Assembly (NCBI GenBank): GCA_900113995.1
Contig: FORK01000015.1
Span: forward strand, 23,139-87,138
DNA: 64,000 bases
Source: Ruminococcaceae bacterium D5
GTDB lineage: Bacteria; Bacillota; Clostridia; Oscillospirales; Ruminococcaceae
Reading direction: 5' to 3'
The notes under the pieces were generated by a model. The model was not told where the DNA came from and searched no databases. It worked only from the letters and a program-made list of their open reading frames with translations. The first letter of the stretch is position 1. Each line of letters starts with the position of its first letter. Below are positions 1 through 7,215 of this stretch, piece by piece. A program made the translations under genes and the position numbers.

Positions 1-9
1 CTGCGTCAT
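1..9 (-). other. possible first codons of a minus-strand gene leaving the window
   Basis: Read on the minus strand, an ATG followed by ACG CAG sits at the window edge, with a purine-rich AGGAAG-type ribosome site about 12 bases upstream. Only three codons are visible, so no product can be named. The roughly 170 bp to the plus-strand promoter before cstA would be a divergent intergenic region. Confidence 0.25.
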
Positions 10-178
10 GAGAATGCTTCTTCCTCTTTTATTTCTATTTCTCTTCTTCCGAACGCGTCCGGCAAATTCAGCCGGGCGCGCTCATCTTGTCGGATGAATT
101 ATCAAATTTGATATGCAATTATTCCAAAAATCATCTTGGTATATATAGCAAAAATATATAAAATCTTTGAATTTTTTC

Positions 179-207
179 TTGAACTTGTCTGTTGTCGGTG
201 ATATAAT
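179..207 (+). promoter_or_regulatory. sigma-A type promoter of the cstA-like gene
   Basis: TTGAAC at 179-184 and TATAAT at 202-207 are separated by 17 bp. Transcription would start near 214 and leave a leader of about 130 bases before the start codon at 346. The upstream 100-170 stretch is very AT-rich, like an UP element. No other strong signal is seen in the 1-345 gap. Confidence 0.75.
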
Positions 208-345
208 AGAGCCGGTTAGGGAACGGTATGCCGCCTTTCCCCAGACGCCCTCCCCCTTCCGCCCGCGGGAGGGCGTCCGCACGTCACGATGAGATGGATC
301 GCACCGGTGGGCGGAACATCCGGCGCAGCGATGGAGGGAAAACAT

Positions 346-1797
346 ATGGTAACTTTTCTGGTCTGTTTTCTTCTGCTGCTGATAGGCTTCTTCACCTACA
401 GCAAAATTGTGGAGCGGGTCTTCTGTGTCGATGACCGCGCCACTCCGGCCATGGTGCATCCCGATGGGGTGGACTTTGTGCCGATGAAAACCTGGCGCAT
501 TTTTCTGGTTCAGCTGCTCAACATTGCAGGCCTCGGCCCGATTTACGGCGCCCTTTCCGGCGCATGCTGGGGTCCGCGCGTTTATCTCTGGATTGTCTTT
601 GGAACAATTCTGGGCGGCGGCGTACATGACTTTCTTTCCGGTATGATGAGCGAGCGCCACGACGGCGCCTCGATCTCCGAAATTGTCGGCATCTATCTCG
701 GCAGGATCATGGCGATCGTCATGCGGATTTTCTCCGTTATTCTTCTGATTCTGGTGGGCACCAACTTTTCCCTCGGACCAGCCGCGCTGATCGGCAAGCT
801 GACTCCCGAGGCGCTGAACACCACCTTCTGGCTTGCTGTGATTCTGCTTTACTATTTCGTTGCCACCTTCCTGCCGATCGATAAGATTATTGGCAAGATC
901 TATCCGCTCTTCGGCGGTGCGCTGATCATCATGGCGGTCGGCATCGCCGGAGTCCTGCTCTTCAGCGGAAGCTATGTCATGCCCGAACTCACCGAATTCA
1001 TCGGCGCCTCTGCACCTGCGCATCCCACCGGCCTGCCGATGTGGTCGATGATGTTCGTGACGGTGGCCTGCGGTGCGATTTCCGGCTTCCACGCCACCCA
1101 ATCCCCGATGATGGCCCGCTGCATGACCTCTGAACGCGAAGGCCGCACCGTTTTTTACGGCGCGATGGTCACCGAAGGAGTCATTGCCCTGATTTGGGCC
1201 GCCGCAGGCGTCTCGTTCTACAACGGGGTCGGTCCGCTGAGCGAGGCAATTTCCTCGATGGGCGCCGGCAACGTCGTCTACGAGATCTCCACCACCATGA
1301 TGGGCCCGGTCGGCGGCGTTCTGGCCATGCTCGGCGTCATCGCCTGCCCCATTACCTCGGGCGATACCGCATTCCGTTCCGCCCGTCTGACCATTGCCGA
1401 CTGGTTCAAGATCGATCAGAGCGGCTGGAAGAACCGCCTCTTCCTTTCGGTTCCGGTGCTGCTCGCCGGCGCTGTCCTGACCCAGTGGGGCGACTTCAAC
1501 ACCCTGTGGCGCTATTTCTCCTGGAGCAACCAGACCCTCGCCATGATGGTTCTCTGGGCCGGTGCGGTTTATCTGCATCGCAACGGCTTCCCGCCCGCTG
1601 CCTGCTTTATCGCCGCTCTGCCTGCGACCTTCATGACCGCCGTCTCGGTCACTTACTTCTTCCAGGCGCCCGAGTGCCTGCATCTGCCGGTCTCGGTTGC
1701 CTATCCGGTCGGCCTTGTTTCGGCGCTTCTGCTGCTCGCCATCTTTGTTTGGCGGGAATGGATCGCCAATCAGAAAAAGGTCCTCAAAAAAGCTTAA
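346..1797 (+). CDS. cstA: carbon starvation CstA family transporter
   Basis: A 483-residue polytopic inner-membrane protein of the CstA/BtsT family, which takes up pyruvate or peptides during carbon limitation. It has the family opening 'KTWRIF..QLLNIAGLGPIYGAL.GA.WGP' (about residues 48-80), the 'GGGVHDF..GM.S.R..G.S' loop, the 'SGFHATQSPMMARC' motif, and a run of hydrophobic segments throughout. It is shorter than the E. coli proteins (about 700 residues), as is usual for the short Firmicutes form. ATG 346 is preferred over ATG 289 because GGAGGG lies just upstream and the encoded N-terminus is a membrane segment. It stands alone between its own promoter and a terminator. The substrate cannot be read from sequence. 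Confidence 0.9.
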   Translation: MVTFLVCFLLLLIGFFTYSKIVERVFCVDDRATPAMVHPDGVDFVPMKTWRIFLVQLLNIAGLGPIYGALSGACWGPRVYLWIVFGTILGGGVHDFLSGMMSERHDGASISEIVGIYLGRIMAIVMRIFSVILLILVGTNFSLGPAALIGKLTPEALNTTFWLAVILLYYFVATFLPIDKIIGKIYPLFGGALIIMAVGIAGVLLFSGSYVMPELTEFIGASAPAHPTGLPMWSMMFVTVACGAISGFHATQSPMMARCMTSEREGRTVFYGAMVTEGVIALIWAAAGVSFYNGVGPLSEAISSMGAGNVVYEISTTMMGPVGGVLAMLGVIACPITSGDTAFRSARLTIADWFKIDQSGWKNRLFLSVPVLLAGAVLTQWGDFNTLWRYFSWSNQTLAMMVLWAGAVYLHRNGFPPAACFIAALPATFMTAVSVTYFFQAPECLHLPVSVAYPVGLVSALLLLAIFVWREWIANQKKVLKKA

Positions 1798-1809
1798 ATT
1801 CCGCAGCTC

Positions 1810-1839
1810 AAACGGCCGCCTTTCGGGCGGCCGTTTTTT
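1810..1839 (+). terminator. rho-independent terminator after cstA
   Basis: A GC-rich stem (ACGGCCGCC paired with GGCGGCCGT) around a short TTTC loop is followed by a run of six T. It closes the cstA transcript. Confidence 0.9.
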
Positions 1840-1867
1840 GCCGCAAAAGATTCCCCCTGTTCTGAGA

Positions 1868-1897
1868 TTGCGCGTGATGTCCGGGGTATGCTATACT
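1868..1897 (+). promoter_or_regulatory. promoter of the GNAT-NusG II-DUF5655 operon
   Basis: TTGCGC at 1868-1873 and TATACT at 1892-1897 are 18 bp apart, and a TG just before the -10 makes it an extended -10. A GGGGGAA ribosome site and a GTG codon (1925) follow, fitting the proposed original start of the acetyltransferase. Confidence 0.65.
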
Positions 1898-1989
1898 GAT
1901 AGAAACACAGGGGGGAATCTGCCGGTGGAAATACACAAAATCCGAAGGGACAAGAGAATCTTCTGCTGCTCGCGGATGATCAGGAGGAG

Positions 1990-2406
1990 ATGATCGAACG
2001 CTATCTGGAACTGGAACGGGGCGCTCTTTTTCTTTTGTCCGAGCTGGGCGCCCGCCGCGCCGCAGCGGTGGTGACGCAGGAGAGCGGCACCGTCTGCGAG
2101 CTGAAGAACCTTGCGGTCGAGCCGGAGTTTCAGCGGAGGGGATACGGCCGGGCGCGGGTCGGATGGCTGGCAGGCCACTACCGGAGCAGGTTTGAGACGA
2201 TGCAGGTCGGAACCGGCGAAGCGCCCTCCACCCTCGCTTTCTATCAAAGCTACGGGTTTTCCCCCTCCCACCGGATTTCCGGTTTTTTTACCATTCATTA
2301 CGACCATCCCATCGTGGAGGACGGGGTGCTGCTGGCCGATATGGCGGTGCTGTCCATGCCACTGACAGCGGCACCCATCGTAACTTTTCGGGAGGGATTT
2401 CTGTGA
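1990..2406 (+). CDS. GNAT family N-acetyltransferase, N-terminus probably lost to a frameshift
   Basis: The 138-residue frame carries the GNAT acetyl-CoA motif 'LKNLAVEPEFQRRGYGRA' (about residues 38-55) and the late 'FYQSYGF' motif. The family normally has about 20 more residues ending in 'LLLLAD..EEMI'. That segment is present just upstream in the same frame (about 1957-1989) but has no start codon. A GTG at 1925 with a good ribosome site (GGGGGAA) begins the expected 'EIHKIRRDK' in another frame, and one added base near 1954 would join the two. So the gene is either a recent pseudogene, a sequencing error, or starts poorly at ATG 1990, where AGGAGG is only 3 bases away. The acyl acceptor is unknown. 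Confidence 0.75.
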   Translation: MIERYLELERGALFLLSELGARRAAAVVTQESGTVCELKNLAVEPEFQRRGYGRARVGWLAGHYRSRFETMQVGTGEAPSTLAFYQSYGFSPSHRISGFFTIHYDHPIVEDGVLLADMAVLSMPLTAAPIVTFREGFL

Positions 2407-2801
2407 ACAAGCCGCCTCTTCACAAAACGCAGATGATCGCGATCGCGGTGTTCCTTCTGCTCGCCGTCCTCTCGATCGGGGCAATGGTCTACCGGCGCGC
2501 CGGAACAAAGGACGCGATGACCGCCATCGTCTCGGTGGACGGAAACGACCTGCTCACGATCGACCTTTCGGCGGACGCTGAGCCCTACGAGATTTCCCTG
2601 GAGGAGCTGGCCGGAATCGGCATGACGCTGGAGGTTCGGGAGCATGCCGTGCGGGTGCTGCACTCCGACTGCCCCGACCAGATCTGCGTCCATGCGGGCT
2701 GGCTTGCGAAGGATATGGATATCGCCATCTGTATGCCGAACCGCGTTTCGGTGGTCGTCTCCCATACGGGAGAGTCGCGAAGCCTGCGGACCGGCGGCTG
2801 A
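2403..2801 (+). CDS. NusG domain II-containing protein
   Basis: A 132-residue protein with one N-terminal membrane anchor (about residues 10-28) and an extracytoplasmic NusG domain II (DUF1312 type), recognisable by 'DCPDQICVHAGWL' (about residues 92-104) and 'ICMPNRVSVVV'. In Firmicutes this family is common, often beside FMN-binding or heptaprenyl synthesis genes, and its role is not settled. The two Cys of 'DCPDQIC' are conserved in the family. It starts at a GTG overlapping the stop of the acetyltransferase by 4 bp, so the two are translationally coupled. Confidence 0.85.
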   Translation: MNKPPLHKTQMIAIAVFLLLAVLSIGAMVYRRAGTKDAMTAIVSVDGNDLLTIDLSADAEPYEISLEELAGIGMTLEVREHAVRVLHSDCPDQICVHAGWLAKDMDIAICMPNRVSVVVSHTGESRSLRTGG

Positions 2802-2843
2802 GGCGCGGCAGGTCCGCCGCGCACCCGGAAAGGGGAGGATTGC

Positions 2844-3218
2844 TTGGAACTCAATGAGCTGCTGTTTTTTGACCGGATGCCGCGGATGCTTCCGGTGTAT
2901 GAAACGCTTCGGAATGAACTGGCGCAGCGGTATCCGCAGATGAAAATCACCGTCGGCAAGACGCAGATTTCCTTTCGGAGCCGGTACATTTTTGCGATGG
3001 CCTCCCTGCCGGTCCGCCGCATCAGGGGCTGCCCGGATGAATTTCTCCTTGTTTCGTTCGGCCTGTCCCGCCGCCTGGAGGACGACAGAATCTTTCAGGC
3101 GGTAGAACCCTGTCCCAACCGCTGGACACATCATGTCGTCGTCACCGGCAGAAGGGAAATCGACAGCCGGCTGATGCAGTGGCTGGAGGAGGCGCACCAA
3201 TTTTCCATGACCAAATAG
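2844..3218 (+). CDS. DUF5655 domain-containing protein
   Basis: A 124-residue soluble protein whose whole length resembles DUF5655. It has an early 'FFDRMPRMLPVYETLR' segment, a central 'VGKTQISFRSRYIFA' strand, and a C-terminal 'RWTHHVVV...EID..LMQWLEEAHQFS'. The start is TTG 2844, preceded by AGGGGAGG at 2831-2838, and no ATG fits better. It is the last gene of the short operon. The domain is widespread and its function is unknown. Confidence 0.75.
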   Translation: MELNELLFFDRMPRMLPVYETLRNELAQRYPQMKITVGKTQISFRSRYIFAMASLPVRRIRGCPDEFLLVSFGLSRRLEDDRIFQAVEPCPNRWTHHVVVTGRREIDSRLMQWLEEAHQFSMTK

Positions 3219-3227
3219 CCGCCGGAA

Positions 3228-3255
3228 CAAAAGGAAAAGCCTCCTTTTGCCTTTT
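3228..3255 (+). terminator. probable terminator of the GNAT operon
   Basis: CAAAAGGA and TCCTTTTG form an 8-bp stem around AAAGCC and are followed by a T-rich tract (CCTTTTGG). The position fits, but the stem is AT-rich and weak. Confidence 0.5.
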
Positions 3256-3271
3256 GGACTGATTCAGGATA

Positions 3272-3511
3272 TCAATAACCTCCTTTCGTCGAAGGAACGA
3301 AAGGAGGTATATTCTCAGATGGCAACTGTTCGATAAGCGGCAGATGCCGCCACTGGCACCCTGTTTTCACGAAGTACAGCACCGCGTTTGTCAATTCCCG
3401 CTTGCTCCACTTGTACGTTCGCATCCCGGAATAGAGTGGTTCTATCACTGCCCACTGTGCATCTGTCAGGTCGCTCGGGTACGCCTGCCGCACTTTATCG
3501 CTTCTTTTCAT
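3272..3511 (-). pseudogene. truncated IS5-family transposase (DUF4096-like N-terminus)
   Basis: The first about 60 residues are a typical IS5-group transposase N-terminus: 'YPSDLTDAQWAVIEPL' followed by 'KWSKRELTNAVLYFVKTGCQWRHLP'. After 'CQWRHLPLIEQLP' the family similarity stops, and the frame runs through the palindrome 3278-3308 to a stop. A full protein would have about 250 or more residues with a DDE catalytic core, all of which is missing. The start at ATG 3511 lies 27 bases inside the putative IS end, as expected. Confidence 0.75.
3278..3308. repeat. perfect 12-bp inverted repeat at the IS remnant edge
   Basis: ACCTCCTTTCGT (3278-3289) and ACGAAAGGAGGT (3297-3308) flank a 7-base loop. 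It has no T tract, so it is not a convincing terminator. It sits where the transposase gene breaks off and may mark the deletion joint. Confidence 0.7.
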
Positions 3512-3676
3512 GTGTTTATTTTACTACTTGAGTCGGCTTTTGTGAATACAGGTTCTAAGTCCAACACCATAATTAAACAGCGGGTTGGGATGTGTAATTC
3601 CAGAAACAGTAACCGGTACCAATAAGCCTAAACCAATCAAAGATGCAGCTATTGCGATTTTTGTTATCTTATTCAT
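3509..3676 (-). pseudogene. small secreted peptide gene truncated by the IS end
   Basis: Translation from ATG 3676 (GGAG about 11 bases upstream) gives about 55 residues. It begins with a clean signal sequence (MNKITKIAIAASLIGLGLLV), then 'SGITHPNPLFNYGVG'. From the next codons on, the frame reads into the 21-bp IS end (3539-3559), so the native C-terminus is gone. The signal peptide plus 'NYGVG' recalls lactococcin-972-like bacteriocins ('W.YGV.'), but the remaining mature part is too short to decide. It follows two immunity-like genes on the same strand. Confidence 0.45.
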
Positions 3677-3731
3677 TTTATTTTTATCTCCATAGCCTGT
3701 TCTCAGTATTATTTAAATTTGCAAAGTTATT

Positions 3732-3923
3732 TTAATCGTCCAGTACGGAGGAACCACGGCTTCCGTCCGGCAAGAGATAATAACCATCTTGGATTTCGTT
3801 AATTCCGCCGCCGAAGCTCCAGCCGTTGGACTCCACGAAGTTGATAAATTTTTCCCAAAATTTATCTTCAGTTACTTCTGGAGATACTTCAATACAACCG
3901 TTTATTTCAAATTCTTTTCTCAT
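3732..3923 (-). CDS. small hypothetical protein
   Basis: A 63-residue acidic protein starting at ATG 3923 with a GGAGG ribosome site. It has the pattern 'F.EKFINFVESNGWSFGGGINEIQDGYYLLPDGS', which I recognise from small uncharacterised proteins of Firmicutes but cannot tie to a function. It lies 21 bases after the end of the next upstream gene, so the two are probably co-transcribed. The base composition is much lower in GC than the surrounding chromosome, which suggests acquisition. Confidence 0.7.
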   Translation of the reverse strand: MRKEFEINGCIEVSPEVTEDKFWEKFINFVESNGWSFGGGINEIQDGYYLLPDGSRGSSVLDD

Positions 3924-3944
3924 GTATACCTCCGTAAGTTAAAG

Positions 3945-4370
3945 TTATCTTTCTTCCGTTTCATATACAATATCACCTGTAAAATACAGCGAAAGCGACA
4001 TCTGAATTAGATCTTCTTTTTTAGGAAAAGACAGATAACCAATATACTCTACTTGATTAAATCCATACATTTCATCTACAATCTCAAAGGAATACTCATC
4101 GTACTTATCAATAAAATCTTCCAACGACATTTTCTTTCCTTCAAAAACACCATATTGTCCAAAGTTACTTAACAGCAAAACACAGGCACAATCCTTATCG
4201 ACTTTTTCAATTGTGATGTTGCCATTCACCTGTGGATATGGTTCTTTTGTTTTTATATATCCATGATTAAACTTTAGACGAACCAACTCATTTTGGCAGG
4301 TAATTTTATTCACAACCATATCATGTAGACTATATGGCAGATCCGTCTGTTGCTTAAATCTTGTTATCAT
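3945..4370 (-). CDS. hypothetical protein, immunity-protein-like
   Basis: A 141-residue protein with 'LPYSLHDMVVNKI' at the N-terminus, 'VNGNITIEKVDKDCACVLLL' in the middle and 'FGQYGVFEGKKMSLEDFIDKY' later. No signal peptide or membrane segment is visible. The alternating strand pattern and the setting (low-GC cassette, small companion gene, secreted-peptide remnant, IS fragment) resemble immunity genes of contact or bacteriocin systems. That is inference, and no named family is certain. It starts at ATG 4370. Confidence 0.65.
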   Translation of the reverse strand: MITRFKQQTDLPYSLHDMVVNKITCQNELVRLKFNHGYIKTKEPYPQVNGNITIEKVDKDCACVLLLSNFGQYGVFEGKKMSLEDFIDKYDEYSFEIVDEMYGFNQVEYIGYLSFPKKEDLIQMSLSLYFTGDIVYETEER

Positions 4371-4505
4371 TTTCTTTCACCAACTTCCGATTTGCCTCTT
4401 TACTTACTTTATCATATCTTTCTGCTTCAATCAACGCATGGTGAAATTGACGAAGAGTTGCCACCCGTCAGCCCAAATGTGAAAAGGGAGGGGCGAAGAG
4501 AAAGC

Positions 4506-4534
4506 TTGACATCGCTGCCGCCTCGTGCTACACT
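4506..4534 (+). promoter_or_regulatory. promoter of the thiamine operon
   Basis: Consensus TTGACA (4506-4511) and TACACT (4529-4534) are 17 bp apart. Transcription would begin just before the TPP aptamer at 4540. Confidence 0.8.
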
Positions 4535-4539
4535 TTATC

Positions 4540-4629
4540 ACTGCAAGGGAGCTCTCGCAGGAGGGCTGAGAGGAGGGGCATACCCCTCGACCTTACCTGA
4601 TTTGGATAATGCCAACGTAGGGATGCAGT
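4540..4629 (+). promoter_or_regulatory. TPP riboswitch (THI element)
   Basis: The aptamer has P1 strands ACTGCA (4540-4545) and TGCAGT (4624-4629), the conserved GGGCTGAGA (about 4563-4571), and ACCTGATTTGGATAATGCCA followed by ACGTAGGGA. It binds thiamine pyrophosphate. The terminator hairpin about 50 bases downstream and before thiD indicates control by transcription attenuation, turning the operon off when TPP is plentiful. Confidence 0.95.
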
Positions 4630-4680
4630 CGGTTGACGAAGATTTTTGGCGGAACCTTCCGCAAAAGGACTCATACAACA

Positions 4681-4715
4681 AACAGGGTATCCCGCATGGG
4701 ATGCCCTGTTTTCTG
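4681..4715 (+). terminator. riboswitch-controlled attenuator terminator
   Basis: AACAGGGTATCCC pairs with GGGATGCCCTGTT around GCAT, and TTTTCTGTTTT follows. It lies between the TPP aptamer and thiD and is the expected expression platform. Confidence 0.85.
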
Positions 4716-4748
4716 TTTTCCGAAAACGGCGGCGAAAGGAGTTTTTGT

Positions 4749-5537
4749 ATGAAAAAGGTATTGACCATCGCAGGTTCCGATTGCTCGGGCGGCGCGGGAA
4801 TTCAGGCCGACCTCAAGACGATGACTGCCCACGGAGTCTACGGGATGAGCGCCATCACCGCCCTGACCGCCCAGAACACTACCGGGGTCTATGGGGTATT
4901 CGAGGCGCCGCCCGAGTTCGTGGGACAGCAGCTCGACTGCATCTTTCAGGACATCCGGCCCGACTCGGTCAAAATCGGAATGGTTTCCAATGCATCCATC
5001 ATCGAGGTAATCGTGCAGAAGCTCAAGGATTACCGCGCCGAGCGGATCGTCGTTGATCCGGTGATGGTTGCCACCAGCGGCAGCCGCCTGATGGCCGACG
5101 CCGCCGTAACGACGCTGCGTGACCGGCTGCTTCCGATCGCAGCGGTCATCACCCCCAATATCCCGGAGGCCGAATGCCTCTGCGGCTTTGTGATCGAGTC
5201 CGCCGACGACATGCTGCGGGCCGCAAAGAACATCGCCAGACTGCTGCCCGGGGCCGTTCTCATCAAAGGCGGACATCTCACCGACACCGCCGACGACCTG
5301 CTCTACTGCGACGGACAGGCCCACTGGTACCACGCTCCGCGGGTCGAAAATCCCAACACCCACGGCACCGGCTGCACCCTTTCGTCAGCCATCGCCTGCG
5401 AGCTGGCCTTTGGGCATCCGCTGCCCGAGGCGGTCGGCCGCGCCAAGGAATATATCACAGGAGCGCTATCCGCCGGACTTGATCTCGGCAAGGGGAGCGG
5501 TCCGCTCAACCACTGCTTCGCCATCGGGGAGGAATAG
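4749..5537 (+). CDS. thiD: hydroxymethylpyrimidine/phosphomethylpyrimidine kinase ThiD
   Basis: A 262-residue ribokinase-fold kinase that phosphorylates HMP to HMP-P and HMP-PP for thiamine synthesis. Seen: N-terminal 'TIAGSDCSGGAGIQADLKT' (residues about 5-23), 'VVDPVMVATSG', and C-terminal 'NTHGTGCTLSSAIA' with the catalytic anion-hole region. Length is normal for ThiD. ATG 4749 follows GAAAGGAG, and upstream in-frame ATGs lie inside the riboswitch and are rejected. It is the first gene of the operon, and there is no thiC in the window, which fits a salvage pathway. Confidence 0.95.
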   Translation: MKKVLTIAGSDCSGGAGIQADLKTMTAHGVYGMSAITALTAQNTTGVYGVFEAPPEFVGQQLDCIFQDIRPDSVKIGMVSNASIIEVIVQKLKDYRAERIVVDPVMVATSGSRLMADAAVTTLRDRLLPIAAVITPNIPEAECLCGFVIESADDMLRAAKNIARLLPGAVLIKGGHLTDTADDLLYCDGQAHWYHAPRVENPNTHGTGCTLSSAIACELAFGHPLPEAVGRAKEYITGALSAGLDLGKGSGPLNHCFAIGEE

Positions 5538-5541
5538 GCAA

Positions 5542-5832
5542 ATGAACGCAAGCATCGCCATTCAGGTATTGCCCAAGGCCGCCACCAACGAAGAGACGGT
5601 TTCCGCTGTCGATGAGGTCATCGGCTACATCAAATCGTTCGGGCTGCACACCGTCGTCGGACCGTTCGAGACGACGGTCGAGGGGGATTACGACACCCTC
5701 ATGGAAATCGTCAGGGGCTGCTCCCTGCGCTGCGTTGAGGCGGGCGCTCCGGGTGTGATGACCTATGTCAAGATCAACTACAACCCTGCTGGGGTCCTCA
5801 CCATTGAGGAAAAAACCGCCAAGCACAACTGA
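5542..5832 (+). CDS. MTH1187/YkoF-type thiamine-binding protein
   Basis: A 96-residue cytoplasmic protein of the DUF77 (thiamine-binding) family, with 'SIAIQVLPKA' as first strand, 'VIGYIKSFGLHTVVGPFETTVEGDYDTLMEIV' (residues about 26-57) and a last strand 'VMTYVKINYNP'. These proteins fold like ferredoxin and bind thiamine or its pyrimidine moiety. ATG 5542 is 4 bases after the thiD stop, so the gene is coupled to thiD. Its presence next to ThiW and ThiXYZ suggests delivery or sensing of the imported vitamin precursor; that role is inferred. Confidence 0.85.
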   Translation: MNASIAIQVLPKAATNEETVSAVDEVIGYIKSFGLHTVVGPFETTVEGDYDTLMEIVRGCSLRCVEAGAPGVMTYVKINYNPAGVLTIEEKTAKHN

Positions 5833-5854
5833 TTTCGGAAAGAAGGATCTTTTG

Positions 5855-6373
5855 ATGAACTCTCGGCAAATCCGTAAAATGGTGCTGACCGCCATGTTCG
5901 CCTGCCTGAGCTTTGTGCTCTGCACCTTTGTCTATTTCCCTGCAATGGCCCCGTTTCAGCACTTTGTCAACGTGATCGCCGCTGTCTTTATCGGCCCATG
6001 GTATGGGATGCTCGCCGCCTTCCTCTGCGGGGTTCTGCGGATGATGAGCGGACGCACCATCATGTCGGTGCTCGGCGCGATCTTCGGTGCCCTGCTCGCC
6101 GGGCTCTTCTACCGCAGGACGCATCGCTTTTGGAGCCTCATCCTCGGCGAGCTGATCGGTACCGGCATCATCAGCGCCATTCTCTGCTACTACCCGATGA
6201 AATATATCTACGGCATGGACCTTCAGTCCCCGTTCTACTACATCCCCTTTTTCGCCCCCGCCTCCTTTGTCGGGTCCTGCCTGGGCGTCGCGGTGCTGCT
6301 GATGCTGCGCCGCTCCGGGGTGATGAAGCGGATGCTTTCCATGCTCGGAGAAGAGGAGGAGCCGCGCCAGTGA
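5855..6373 (+). CDS. thiW: ECF transporter S component ThiW
   Basis: A 172-residue membrane protein with about five hydrophobic segments and the ThiW pattern 'FFPxxPFQHFVNVIAAVFIGPWYG' (here 'YFPAMAPFQHFVNVIAAVFIGPWYGMLAAFLCG', about residues 28-60). ThiW is the substrate-binding component, predicted for thiazole, of an energy-coupling factor transporter. The shared EcfA and EcfT energising units are not in this window. ATG 5855 has AGAAGGA upstream. Its stop overlaps the thiM start, which supports joint production with the thiazole kinase ThiM. Confidence 0.9.
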   Translation: MNSRQIRKMVLTAMFACLSFVLCTFVYFPAMAPFQHFVNVIAAVFIGPWYGMLAAFLCGVLRMMSGRTIMSVLGAIFGALLAGLFYRRTHRFWSLILGELIGTGIISAILCYYPMKYIYGMDLQSPFYYIPFFAPASFVGSCLGVAVLLMLRRSGVMKRMLSMLGEEEEPRQ

Positions 6374-7215
6374 AGCATTCAGTTCTTCGCGAGTCCGCGG
6401 CGGCGGCCCTTCGGCGGACTCGGGCTGCCAACCCGCTCGTCCACACTATCACCAATTTCGTCACCGTCAATGACTGTGCCAACATCATCCTTGCGGCGGG
6501 AGGATCCCCCACAATGGCCCATGATCCCCGCGAGGTCGAGGAAATCGCCGCCGTCTCGCAGGCGGTTGTGCTCAACATGGGAGCGATTGAGGATCTCGAC
6601 GCGATGATTCTGGCCGGGCAGGAAGCCGGCCGGCGGGGGATTCCCGTCGTGCTCGACCCGGTTGCGGCGGGGGCTTCCCGCCTGCGCCGGGAGAGCTGCT
6701 CCAGGCTGCTCAAGCGGGTTCCGCTTGCCATCGTGCGGGGCAACGCCTCTGAAATCAAGGCGCTCGCCGTCGGCTCCTCCTCCACCCGGGGGGTTGATGT
6801 GGGCGGCGCCGATATCATTACCGAGGAGACACTGCCCGCCGCTGTACAGATGGCGCAGGACCTCAGCCGCCGTCTCAACGCCGTCGTCGCCATCTCAGGG
6901 GTTATCGACGTGGTGGCGCTCGACGGCCGCGCGGTCTGGCTGCGCAACGGATGCGCCGAAATGAGTCGGATCACCGGCAGCGGCTGTATGCTCACCGCCC
7001 TGCTCGGCGCGGTTGCCGGCGCGAACCGCGGGTGCCCCTTTGAATCGACAGTCGCCGCCGTCGGAATGATGGGCCTTGCGGGCGAACTCGCTCAGAAAAG
7101 GATGAGGGAGCTTGGCGGCGGGACCGCCACCTTTCGCACCTGCCTGATCGACGCGGTCAGCCTGATGACCCCCGACCAGCTCAAAGGAGGATTGCAAATT
7201 GAAGGTAACGAATGA
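6370..7215 (+). CDS. thiM: hydroxyethylthiazole kinase ThiM
   Basis: A 281-residue kinase phosphorylating 4-methyl-5-hydroxyethylthiazole in thiazole salvage. Seen: 'NPLVHTITNFVTVNDCANIILAAGGSPTMA' near the N-terminus, 'VVLDPVAAGAS.LR', 'VRGNASEI..L', and 'ITGSGCMLTALLGA' with the catalytic Cys region. The GTG start at 6370 overlaps the thiW stop by 4 bases, and no ATG fits the conserved N-terminus. Its 3' end overlaps thiE by 17 bp. Confidence 0.95.
   Translation: MKHSVLRESAAAALRRTRAANPLVHTITNFVTVNDCANIILAAGGSPTMAHDPREVEEIAAVSQAVVLNMGAIEDLDAMILAGQEAGRRGIPVVLDPVAAGASRLRRESCSRLLKRVPLAIVRGNASEIKALAVGSSSTRGVDVGGADIITEETLPAAVQMAQDLSRRLNAVVAISGVIDVVALDGRAVWLRNGCAEMSRITGSGCMLTALLGAVAGANRGCPFESTVAAVGMMGLAGELAQKRMRELGGGTATFRTCLIDAVSLMTPDQLKGGLQIEGNE

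Larger units (their letters stand above)
3272..3559 (-). mobile_element. IS5-family insertion sequence remnant
   Basis: The segment holds the N-terminal part of a transposase, and the 21-bp sequence 3539-3559 (CTTAGAACC... on the minus strand), which looks like an IS end because an identical copy occurs at 19066-19086. A palindrome with 12-bp arms (3278-3289 and 3297-3308) marks the inner edge. The rest of the IS is missing, so the element is dead. Confidence 0.65.

Noticed and set aside
82..1683. 533-codon minus-strand frame opposite cstA
   Set aside because: High-GC shadow frame: Gly/His/Asp/Arg-rich, no family pattern, no ribosome site, fully opposite a clear membrane-protein gene.
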